Under the pieces are notes generated by a model. It worked only from the letters and a program-made list of their open reading frames with translations, searched no databases and was not told the DNA's origin. 64,000 nucleotides of DNA, from the NCBI RefSeq assembly GCF_036700095.1, contig NZ_CP144918.1, forward strand, positions 1,675,001 through 1,739,000. The letters are read 5' to 3'. Shown in pieces: positions 25,943 through 33,598 of this stretch. The stretch comes from Pelagerythrobacter marensis. GTDB taxonomy: Bacteria > Pseudomonadota > Alphaproteobacteria > Sphingomonadales > Sphingomonadaceae. The first letter of the stretch is position 1; the number at the start of each line of letters is the position of its first letter. Made by a program: the position numbers and the translations under genes.

Positions 25943-25958
25943 ACCGGTTCGCGCGCGG

Positions 25959-26828
25959 TCACAGGAACGCGCGCAGTTCCTCCAGGAAATCCGGGAAGCG
26001 GTCGTGGTGGACCCAGTGCCCGGCGTTGTCGTAGGCGCTGACGGTCGCATTGCGGAAATGGCGAATGCGCCCGTCCTTTTCGGGATTGGAGGCCCAGCTG
26101 TCGTTGCCGTAGATCAGGCGCGTGGGGCATTCGATCCGGTTCCACAACGCCTCGAGCTGCGGATAGGTCATGTCCTCGGGCGGCCAGGCATGCAGGTGCG
26201 GATCGAACTTCCAGCTGAACGTGCCGTCCTCGTTACGCATGACGGCATGCTGGGTGAGGTGCAGCGCCTGCTCTTTCGACAGATAGCTGTTCGCCTCGTG
26301 CATGCGGCTCAGCGCGTCATCGAACGTGGCATAGCGGCGCGGCTGGCGGGCTGCCGCCTCACGCTTCTTGTCGAAATATTCGCCCCAGATCGCTTCCGGC
26401 CCCATCGCCTCGCGCTCTGCCTGCCGTTCGGGGGAAAAGCCGAGGCCTTCGATCGCGACGATCTTGCGGACTTTGTCCGGGTAAAGCCCGGTGAAACGCA
26501 GCGCCACGTTGCCGCCCAGCGAATGGGCGACGATCGTTACCGGAGCGAGATCGTTGAGCACGACGAGCTGGGCGAGGTCGAAGACATAACCCATGACCGG
26601 GTAATAGCCCGTCCGGCTCCACCCGCTGTCGCCGTGGCCGCGCAAATCGGGGCAGATCACGTGCCAGTCGTCGCGCAGCGCCTTGGCCGTCCAGTCCCAG
26701 CTGCGGCAATGGTCGCGCCCGCCGTGGAGCAGGATCAGCGGCGGCGCCTCGGGATTGCCCCAGTCGGCGTAGTGAAGCTTGGTGCGCTGCGAGATGTAGC
26801 TGCGCGATACGGGTCCGATCAGGTCCAT
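25959..26828 (-). CDS. Alpha/beta-fold hydrolase
   Basis: 289 residues. Oxyanion motif HGGRDH (35-40), nucleophile Ser103 in AHSLGG, acid within the later half and catalytic His271 in NAGHWVHHD. The family includes esterases, C-C hydrolases and lactonases. It sits between thiolase and acyl-CoA dehydrogenase, 16 bp from each, so it probably acts in the same degradation route, for example on a ring-cleavage product or ester. The substrate cannot be read from sequence. Confidence 0.9.
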   Translation of the reverse strand: MDLIGPVSRSYISQRTKLHYADWGNPEAPPLILLHGGRDHCRSWDWTAKALRDDWHVICPDLRGHGDSGWSRTGYYPVMGYVFDLAQLVVLNDLAPVTIVAHSLGGNVALRFTGLYPDKVRKIVAIEGLGFSPERQAEREAMGPEAIWGEYFDKKREAAARQPRRYATFDDALSRMHEANSYLSKEQALHLTQHAVMRNEDGTFSWKFDPHLHAWPPEDMTYPQLEALWNRIECPTRLIYGNDSWASNPEKDGRIRHFRNATVSAYDNAGHWVHHDRFPDFLEELRAFL

Positions 26829-26844
26829 GGGCAGGTCGCTATCC

Positions 26845-28113
26845 TCAATCGACGAAATCGTCGACCCGTTCGATCACGACGGCCGGCGCCATTCCGCCCG
26901 CCGCGCACATTGTGACGAGGGCATAGCGGCCGCCCGTCCGCTCCAGCTCGTCGAGCGCGGTGCCGATCAGGATCGATCCGGTTGCACCGATCGGGTGGCC
27001 CAGCGCAATCGCGCCGCCGTTCACGTTCACTTTGTCTTCCGGCAGGTCGAGATCGCGAATGAACTTCGCCGCCACGACGGCAAAGGCCTCGTTGATTTCC
27101 CACAGGTCGATATCGTCCTTGGAGAGGCCGGCCTTGGCGAGCACTTTCTTTGCAGCGGGAACGGGTGCGTTGAGCATCAAGGTGGGGTCGTCGCCCTGGT
27201 TGGCGGTCGCGACGATCCGCGCGCGCGGCTTCAGCCCATGGGCCTGCGCATACTCCTTGCCGGCAAGCAATACGGCGGCGGCGCCATCGACCACGCCCGA
27301 ACTGTTGCCGGCATGGTGGAAGTGGCGAATTTCCAGATCGGGGTATTTCTGGTTGATGAGCCCGGCGAATGTCGTGCCATCGGCATCCAGCGGGGTTCGG
27401 GCGATCTTCTCGAAACTCGGCTGCAGTTCGGCCAGCCCCTCTGCCGTGGTCTGCGGGCGGGGGAATTCCTCACGGTCGAGGACGACGTTGCCGTCGGCGT
27501 CGGTCACGGCGACGAGCGACTTGTCGAACCGCCCCTCCTCGATCGCGCGCGCGGCGTTGCGCTGGCTGCGCAGGGCAAGCGCGTCGAGTTCCTCGCGGGT
27601 GAAGCCCTCCATCGTCGCGATCGCATCGCCGCAGACGCCCTGGTGGCTTTGCGGGTGCACCTCGCGCAGCCGCTCGTTGCCCGAACCCATGCCCAGCGGC
27701 ATGATCCCCGCTTGCATCTCCTCCTGCATCGAGCTGGCGGTATAGCTCATCATCTCGGTCCCGCCGGCGACGACGAGGTCGGCCATGCCGCTCATCACTT
27801 GCGCTGCCGCGAGGTTCACGCTGGTGATCCCGCCGCCGCAGAACCGGTCGAGCGTCATGCCCGAAGACGTGACGTCGTAGCCGGCGTCGAGCGCGGCCAT
27901 GCGCCCCAGGTCGCCGCCCTGCTTGCCCTTCTGCGTGCTGGTCGACCAGATCACGTCGTCGACGTCCCTGGTGTCGAGCGCGTTGCGCTTCGCGATCGCC
28001 GCAAGCACGGTGGCGGCGAGGTGTTGCGGGTGCATATGCGCCAGCGCGCCTTTGCCGACTTTGCCAATGCCCCGGGGTGTGCGCACCGCATCGATGATAT
28101 AGGCCTCTGGCAT
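26845..28113 (-). CDS. Acetyl-CoA acyltransferase (thiolase)
   Basis: 422 residues. The acyl-accepting Cys92 lies in TLDRFCGGGITSVN, His373 in GGAIALGHPIGATG, and Cys403 in TMCAAGGM: the complete thiolase triad. It cleaves 3-ketoacyl-CoA (or forms acetoacetyl-CoA). GAGAGGAGAG precedes ATG 28113. First gene of the minus-strand operon and divergent from the hydratase operon across 101 bp. Confidence 0.93.
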   Translation of the reverse strand: MPEAYIIDAVRTPRGIGKVGKGALAHMHPQHLAATVLAAIAKRNALDTRDVDDVIWSTSTQKGKQGGDLGRMAALDAGYDVTSSGMTLDRFCGGGITSVNLAAAQVMSGMADLVVAGGTEMMSYTASSMQEEMQAGIMPLGMGSGNERLREVHPQSHQGVCGDAIATMEGFTREELDALALRSQRNAARAIEEGRFDKSLVAVTDADGNVVLDREEFPRPQTTAEGLAELQPSFEKIARTPLDADGTTFAGLINQKYPDLEIRHFHHAGNSSGVVDGAAAVLLAGKEYAQAHGLKPRARIVATANQGDDPTLMLNAPVPAAKKVLAKAGLSKDDIDLWEINEAFAVVAAKFIRDLDLPEDKVNVNGGAIALGHPIGATGSILIGTALDELERTGGRYALVTMCAAGGMAPAVVIERVDDFVD

Positions 28114-28214
28114 CGCGGCAATCTCTCCTCTCTTGGCGGAATCGGGTTGACGCATGCGTAAGGCTTGGTCAGCAAGGGCACAAGAACAGTTTCGATAAGA
28201 AATGGAGTGAGAGG
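28114..28214. promoter_or_regulatory. Divergent promoter region of the two acyl-CoA operons
   Basis: 101 bp between the thiolase and hydratase starts; both promoters must lie here. No clear palindromic operator is seen. Confidence 0.4.
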
Positions 28215-28976
28215 ATGAGCGAGGAGATCCTGACGGAGGTGCGCGAGGGCGTGCTGATCGTCACCATCAACCGGCCCGACGCCAAGAACGCGATGAACAA
28301 GGCCGCGGCCGAAGGCATCGCGGCAGCGATGGACCGGCTCGACGCGGAAGACGACCTGCGCGTCGGCGTGCTGACCGGGGCGGGCGGCACGTTCTGCTCC
28401 GGCATGGACCTCAAAGGGTTCCTGCGCGGCGAATCGCCGATGATCGAGGGGCGCGGGTTCGGCGGTGTCGTCCAGGCTCCGCCGAAGAAGCCGCTGATCG
28501 CCGCGGTCGAAGGATATGCGCTGGCCGGCGGCCTGGAACTGATGATCGCCTGCGACCTCGTCGTGGCCGGCGCCGATGCGCAATTCGGCATTCCCGAGGT
28601 GAAGCGCGGGCTGGTCGCGGCCGCCGGCGGGGTGATGATGCTGCCCGATCAGATCCCCGAACGGATCGCGATGGAACTGGCGCTCACCGGCGATTTCATC
28701 GATGCCGCGCGCGCTTACGAGCTGGGTCTGATCAACCGGGTGGCGGAGGGCAGCGCACTCGACGCCGCGCTCGAACTTGCGGGCCGGATCGCCGCGAACG
28801 GTCCGCTTGCGGTGCGCGTTTCGAAGCAGATCGTGCGCGAATCGCGGGCCTGGCCGATGGACGAGCGTTACGACCGCCAGGCTGCCCTGATCGGGCCGGT
28901 CTTCGTGAGCGAGGATGCGCGCGAGGGCGCGGCTGCATTCGCGGAAAAGCGCAAGCCGAACTGGAAGGGCAAATAG
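28215..28976 (+). CDS. Enoyl-CoA hydratase/isomerase (crotonase family)
   Basis: 253 residues of the crotonase fold. The CoA-binding and oxyanion segments are GAGGTFCSGMDLKGF (about 55-69) and VEGYALAGGLELMIACD (about 98-114), with Glu108 and Glu128 (IPEVKRG) at the two acid positions of hydratases. It begins the plus-strand acyl-CoA operon and the next gene starts one base after its stop. The exact chain specificity is unknown. Confidence 0.92.
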   Translation: MSEEILTEVREGVLIVTINRPDAKNAMNKAAAEGIAAAMDRLDAEDDLRVGVLTGAGGTFCSGMDLKGFLRGESPMIEGRGFGGVVQAPPKKPLIAAVEGYALAGGLELMIACDLVVAGADAQFGIPEVKRGLVAAAGGVMMLPDQIPERIAMELALTGDFIDAARAYELGLINRVAEGSALDAALELAGRIAANGPLAVRVSKQIVRESRAWPMDERYDRQAALIGPVFVSEDAREGAAAFAEKRKPNWKGK

Positions 28977-28977
28977 C

Positions 28978-30126
28978 GTGGCCGGCCCACTGACCGGCCT
29001 GCGCATCGTCGAATTCGCCGGAATCGGCCCCGGACCGTTCTGCGGCATGATGCTTGCCGACCACGGCGCCGAAGTCATTCGGATCGATCGCCCCACCGGC
29101 TCGCGCGGCGGATCGCAGCCGGTGACCCGCAAGGACGTGCTGGCCCGCGGACGCAAGTCGATCGCGCTCGACCTGAAGAGCGAGGAGGGCGTCGCCCTTG
29201 CTCGGCGCATCTGCGCGAGCGCGGATGGATTGATCGAGGGGTTCCGTCCCGGGGTGATGGAGCGCCTGGGGCTGGGGCCGGACGAGCTGCTCGGCGACAA
29301 TCCGAAGCTGGTCTATGGTCGCATGACGGGCTGGGGCCAGACCGGCCCCTATGCACCTTATGCGGGGCACGACATCAATTATATCGCGCTTGCCGGCGCA
29401 CTGGCGCATTTCGGTCGCGCGGGCGAGAAGCCGACTCCGCCGATCAACATGGTCGGCGACTTCGGCGGGGGCGGCATGATGCTTGCCTTCGGCATGGTCG
29501 CCGCGCTGCTCAACGTCGCGCGCGGCGGGGAAGGGCAGGTTATCGATGCGGCGATGACCGATGGCACCGCGGTGCTCATGGGCATGATCCACGGGATGAA
29601 GAACTCGGGCGTGTGGTCGGAAGACCTCGGCGCCAACATGCTCGACACCGGCGCGCACTTCTACGACACATATGAGACGAGGGACGGCAAGTTCGTCTCC
29701 ATCGGCAGCATCGAGCCGCAGTTCTACGCTGAGCTGCGCCGCATCCTCGGGCTGGAGGAAGATCGCGACTTCGACGCCCAGCACGACCGGGCGAAGTGGG
29801 ACATGCTCAAGGACAAGCTCGCCGCGCTGTTCAAAACGAAGACCCGCGACGAGTGGGACGCGCTGATGGAGCATACCGACGCCTGCTACGCCCCGGTCCT
29901 GACCATGAGCGAGGCAGCGCGCCATCCGCATAACGTGGCGCGCCGGGCGTTCGTGGAGGTCGACGGCGACATCCAGCCGGCGCCCGCCCCGCGCTATTCG
30001 CGCACCGCGCCCGATTCGCCCCCGGCTGCCCCGCTGCCGGGCGACGACAGCGACGCGATCCTGCAATCGCTTGGCCTCGATGCCGCTGAAATCGCCGCCT
30101 TGCGCGACAGCGGCGCCGTCGTCTGA
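28978..30126 (+). CDS. Alpha-methylacyl-CoA racemase-like family III CoA enzyme
   Basis: 382 residues from GTG 28978. It belongs to the CaiB/BaiF family, but has the racemase signature: His131 in AGHDINYIALAGAL and Asp161 in GDFGGGGM, matching the catalytic His126/Asp156 pair of mycobacterial MCR. Racemases of this kind convert (2R)- to (2S)-methyl-branched acyl-CoAs so that they can enter beta-oxidation. It lies between enoyl-CoA hydratase and an acyl-CoA dehydrogenase, which fits degradation of methyl-branched or isoprenoid side chains. Confidence 0.9.
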   Translation: MAGPLTGLRIVEFAGIGPGPFCGMMLADHGAEVIRIDRPTGSRGGSQPVTRKDVLARGRKSIALDLKSEEGVALARRICASADGLIEGFRPGVMERLGLGPDELLGDNPKLVYGRMTGWGQTGPYAPYAGHDINYIALAGALAHFGRAGEKPTPPINMVGDFGGGGMMLAFGMVAALLNVARGGEGQVIDAAMTDGTAVLMGMIHGMKNSGVWSEDLGANMLDTGAHFYDTYETRDGKFVSIGSIEPQFYAELRRILGLEEDRDFDAQHDRAKWDMLKDKLAALFKTKTRDEWDALMEHTDACYAPVLTMSEAARHPHNVARRAFVEVDGDIQPAPAPRYSRTAPDSPPAAPLPGDDSDAILQSLGLDAAEIAALRDSGAVV

Positions 30127-30150
30127 CCGTTTCGAGAGGAGACACCGCCA

Positions 30151-31314
30151 ATGCCCGTTATCGACGTTCCCGATCCCGAATTCATGCGGGACGAGGAGAT
30201 TGCCGTGTTCCGCGACGCGGTCGGCAAGTTCTTCGATCAGCACGCGCCGGCCAAGCGGGTCGAAAGCTGGCGCGAGAACGGCCAGGTGGACCGCGAATTC
30301 TGGCGCGAAGCCGGCGCGGCGGGAATCCTGGGCATGACCGTGCCGGAAGAATACGGCGGCCACGGGGGCGATTTCCGGCACGACCTCGTCGTTCTCGACC
30401 AGCAGGCGGCCAAGGATGTCGATGGCTTCGCCAGTTCGCTCCACAATGTCATCATCCTGCCCTACATCGTGCGCCACGGCACCGAGGAGCAGAAGAAGCG
30501 CTGGCTGCCGCGCCTCGTTTCGGGCGAGCTGATCAGCGCGATCGCGATGACCGAGCCAGGGGTCGGCTCCGACCTCCAGAACGTTGCCACTACGGCGGTG
30601 AAGGACGGCAACGGCTATCGCATCAACGGCGCCAAGACATTCATCTCCAGCGGCCAGCTGGCGAACTTCATCGTCGTCGTCGCCAAGACCGATCCCAACG
30701 AGCGGGCCAAGGGCATCAGTCTCCTGTGCCTCGAAACCGAAGGGGCGGAGGGGTTCCGCCGGGGCAAGAAGCTGGACAAGGTCGGCATGGACGCGGCGGA
30801 CACCAGCGAGCTGTTCTTCGACGATGTCTTCGTGCCGGCCGACAATGTCCTGGGCGGGCAGGAAGGCCGCGGCTTCTATCAACTGATGGGCGAACTGCCG
30901 CAGGAGCGGCTGGTGATCGCGGTCGGTGCGATGAGCACGATCGAAAAGGCGCTCGATACAACCGTCGAATACGTCAAGCAGCGCAAGGCCTTCGGCCAGA
31001 CGATCTGGGACTTTCAGAACACCCAGTTCGTTCTCGCCGACCTCAAGGCGCGCGGGACCGCGGCGAAGGTTTTCCTGAACGACTGCATCGCCAAGCTGCT
31101 ACGCGGCGAGCTGGACGTGACCACTGCCTCCATCGCCAAGTACTGGCTCACCGAACTGCAGGGCGAGGTGGTCGACAAGTGCCTCCAGCTCCACGGGGGC
31201 TGGGGCTACATCAACGAATATCCGATCGCGAAGATGTTCCGCGACAGCCGCGTCACGCGGATCTTCGGCGGATCGAACGAAATCATGCAAATGCTGATTG
31301 CACGCTCGATGTGA
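30151..31314 (+). CDS. Acyl-CoA dehydrogenase (long-chain type)
   Basis: 387 residues. ACAD motifs include AMTEPGVGSDLQNV (about 132-145), GAKTFISSG and the ending RIFGGSNEIMQMLIARSM. The catalytic base is probably Glu252 (LPQERLVIA), the position used by long-chain and isovaleryl enzymes, since GGSNE replaces the YEGT of medium-chain enzymes. It lies 24 bp after the racemase gene in the plus-strand operon. It would introduce the alpha-beta double bond that the hydratase then uses. Confidence 0.93.
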   Translation: MPVIDVPDPEFMRDEEIAVFRDAVGKFFDQHAPAKRVESWRENGQVDREFWREAGAAGILGMTVPEEYGGHGGDFRHDLVVLDQQAAKDVDGFASSLHNVIILPYIVRHGTEEQKKRWLPRLVSGELISAIAMTEPGVGSDLQNVATTAVKDGNGYRINGAKTFISSGQLANFIVVVAKTDPNERAKGISLLCLETEGAEGFRRGKKLDKVGMDAADTSELFFDDVFVPADNVLGGQEGRGFYQLMGELPQERLVIAVGAMSTIEKALDTTVEYVKQRKAFGQTIWDFQNTQFVLADLKARGTAAKVFLNDCIAKLLRGELDVTTASIAKYWLTELQGEVVDKCLQLHGGWGYINEYPIAKMFRDSRVTRIFGGSNEIMQMLIARSM

Positions 31315-31356
31315 TCCCGCGCCGGTCCAGGCTCTGCAGGGGCGCGAACGGATATC

Positions 31357-32637
31357 TCAATCCGGTATCGGTTCGCGCCCCACGACTCTGAGGCCATAGC
31401 CTTCCAGGCCGACCACTGTCCGCTCGCTGTCCGACAGCAGGACCATCTCGCTCACGCCGCGATCGACCAGGATCTGCGCCCCGATGCCGTAGTCGCGCAG
31501 TTCGCCGTCGGGGTGGGGGTGACGTCCGATTTCCGCCTGCAACATTTCCGGGCGGTCGGGCATGATGACGACGATCAGGCCGGCCCCCCGCTCGCCGATT
31601 GCAGCCATCGACCGCTGGAGCTGGCGCTTGCGCGCGCCCGACTGGCCCAGCACGTCGTCGAAAATCGAGATCGCGTGCATCCGCACCAGCGTAGGCTGCT
31701 CGGGATCGACGTGCCCCTTCTGCAGCACGACATGCGTCGCGCCGGACACTTTGCTGCGATAGGTCATTGCGCGCCATTCGCCGCCATAATCGGAATGGAG
31801 CGTGCTTTCGCTGACCTGTTCCACCAGATGATCGTGGCGCAGGCGGTAGGCGATGAGGTCGCGGATCGTGCCGATCTTCAGATCGTGACGACGCGCGAAG
31901 GCGATCAGATCGTCCATTCGCGCCATCGTGCCGTCTTCGTTCATGATCTCGCAGATCACGCCCGAAGGATTGAGCCCGGCCAGGCGGGAGATGTCCACGG
32001 CGGCTTCGGTATGGCCGGCGCGAACCAGGACCCCGCCGTCGCGCGCGACCAGCGGGAATACGTGGCCGGGACTGACGATGTCTTCCGGTCCCTTGCCGGC
32101 ATCGATCGCCACCGAAATGGTGCGCGCCCGGTCCGCCGCCGAAATGCCGGTGGTCACCCCCTCGCGCGCCTCGATCGAAACGGTGAAGGCGGTCTGCATC
32201 GATTCGCGATTGTTCCTGCTCATCGGCTCGAGGCCCAGGCGCTCCACCCGCTTGCGATCGAGCGACAGGCAGATCAGGCCCTTGCCGTGCGTCGCCATGA
32301 AATTGATCGCCGCAGGGGTGGCCATCTGGGCGGGGATGACGAGGTCACCCTCGTTCTCGCGATCTTCGTCGTCGACCAGCACGAACATGCGCCCGTTGCG
32401 CGCTTCGTCGATAATTTCCTCGATCGTGGCAAGGACCGGCCGGTCATCGTTGTCGCGCAGGAAGGCCGCCAGCTTGTCGAGCGTTTCGGAAGTCGGATTC
32501 CAGCTTTCCTCGCCGCAGTCGCGCAGGGTATTGGCATGAAGCCCCGCGGCGCGCGCCACGCCCGCTCGAGACATATTTCCCGAAGAAACCAGATCCTGGA
32601 TCTTCTGCTTGATCGACTTTGCGCTGAGATCGGTCAT
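31357..32637 (-). CDS. ribB: 3,4-dihydroxy-2-butanone 4-phosphate synthase with HTH-like N-terminus and degenerate GTP cyclohydrolase II domain
   Basis: 426 residues in three parts. Residues 1-63 look like a small helix-turn-helix (SRAGVARAAGLHANTLRD). Residues ~65-265 are RibB, with the acidic/metal motif DDEDRENEGDL at 89-99 and later SPGHVFPL and GHTEAAVDI. Residues ~270-426 follow the RibA fold, but the zinc cysteines are missing (FDDVLGQSGARKRQL where CLTGDALFSLRCDCG is expected). Only the DHBP synthase step of riboflavin synthesis is therefore expected to work. Hybrid RibB with an inactive RibA domain is known in alphaproteobacteria; the N-terminal extension is less usual. Confidence 0.9.
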   Translation of the reverse strand: MTDLSAKSIKQKIQDLVSSGNMSRAGVARAAGLHANTLRDCGEESWNPTSETLDKLAAFLRDNDDRPVLATIEEIIDEARNGRMFVLVDDEDRENEGDLVIPAQMATPAAINFMATHGKGLICLSLDRKRVERLGLEPMSRNNRESMQTAFTVSIEAREGVTTGISAADRARTISVAIDAGKGPEDIVSPGHVFPLVARDGGVLVRAGHTEAAVDISRLAGLNPSGVICEIMNEDGTMARMDDLIAFARRHDLKIGTIRDLIAYRLRHDHLVEQVSESTLHSDYGGEWRAMTYRSKVSGATHVVLQKGHVDPEQPTLVRMHAISIFDDVLGQSGARKRQLQRSMAAIGERGAGLIVVIMPDRPEMLQAEIGRHPHPDGELRDYGIGAQILVDRGVSEMVLLSDSERTVVGLEGYGLRVVGREPIPD

Positions 32638-32790
32638 GGCCTGCAGGTACACATCGTTGTGTGATTCCGCAAGAGACGGGCAACATTACAATGTGAATGG
32701 CGGGTGGATTCCTGCGATGGCTGGGGTGGCCACATGGGGCCGGGGCGGGTCGACCGAGCACAAGGACTTTCGGTTCGAAACGACAAGGAT

Positions 32791-32810
32791 ATGTCACCAA
32801 CCCGTCACAA
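32791..32810 (+). promoter_or_regulatory. Pho-box-like site upstream of the response regulator gene
   Basis: ATGTCACCAACCCGTCACAA: GTCAC at 32793 and 32804, 11 bp apart, as in PhoB direct repeats. Nearly identical to the site at 38716. Confidence 0.6.
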
Positions 32811-32851
32811 GAGCGCGGCAACCCGTTCCCAAACAAAGGGGACAGCCGGGC

Positions 32852-33526
32852 GTGGGCGTCATCAATATATTTCTGACGGCTGACATTGCCGACACGATCG
32901 AGGAGCTTGAGCACGACGGAACGCGCTTCGTCTTCGCGCGATTGCATCCCGATGGGCCGCACCAGCTTCTGGAAGGTCCGATGTGGGCTTTCGTCGACTG
33001 GGTGATGGACGACCTCGCCGGGCTGGAGATGTGCCGCCGGCTCCGCGCGGATGCTCGCACGGCCGACGCGCACATTACCATGGTGCTCGAGAACGACGAT
33101 ATTGAGGATCGGCGGCGCGCGCTGCGTGCCGGGGCGGACGATTACATGGTCGGACCGCTCGACCGCACGACAGTGCTCGACCGCGTTCTGGCATTGCAGT
33201 CGCACCAGCAGCGCCGCCATTCGTCGCAGCGGCTCGAAATCGGAGACCTGACCATCGACATGGCCGCCTTGCAGGCGCGGTGGGCCGGGCGCCCGATCCA
33301 GTTGCGGCCCAATGAATTCCGGTTGCTGCGCTTTTTTGCGGAGAACCCCAACCAGGTCCTCTCCCGCACCGAGCTGATCGCCGGGCTGGGCAAACTGGAA
33401 CCGCCGATCGACGAGCGCACCGTCGATGTCTGGATCGGGCGTCTCAGGCGGGCGCTTCGTGCGGCTGGAGCAAACAGTCCGTTACGCACCGTCCGTTCGC
33501 TGGGCTACGTCTACGACGCCCCTTGA
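32852..33526 (+). CDS. Atypical OmpR/PhoB-type response regulator
   Basis: 224 residues from GTG 32852. Receiver-like residues 1-115 keep the phospho-acceptor Asp49 (FVDWVMDDLAGLEMCRRLRAD) but lack the conserved lysine (DYMVGPLD, Gly101 for Lys) and a clear N-terminal acidic pair. Residues ~125-224 form the winged-helix DNA-binding domain (IQLRPNEFRLLRFFAENPNQVLSR split, then ERTVDVWIGRLRRAL and TVRSLGYVY). No histidine kinase is adjacent. The gene has a PhoB-like box upstream, so it may regulate itself; the same box precedes the type IV secretion operon. Confidence 0.88.
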   Translation: MGVINIFLTADIADTIEELEHDGTRFVFARLHPDGPHQLLEGPMWAFVDWVMDDLAGLEMCRRLRADARTADAHITMVLENDDIEDRRRALRAGADDYMVGPLDRTTVLDRVLALQSHQQRRHSSQRLEIGDLTIDMAALQARWAGRPIQLRPNEFRLLRFFAENPNQVLSRTELIAGLGKLEPPIDERTVDVWIGRLRRALRAAGANSPLRTVRSLGYVYDAP

Positions 33527-33529
33527 CGA

Positions 33530-33560
33530 AAAAAGGCCGCTCCCGAAGGAGCGGCCTTTC
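33530..33560. terminator. Bidirectional rho-independent terminator
   Basis: AAAGGCCGCTCC (33532-33543), loop CGAA, GGAGCGGCCTTT (33548-33559), with A-run before and T-run after. It lies between two convergent genes. Confidence 0.93.
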
Positions 33561-33598
33561 CACTGCGAGGCCCTGTGTGAGGCGAGGCTCAAGCGCGG

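Noticed and set aside
32638-32851. FMN riboswitch upstream of ribB
   Set aside because: The conserved FMN aptamer segments are not visible, and the region is only 214 bp shared with a divergent gene.
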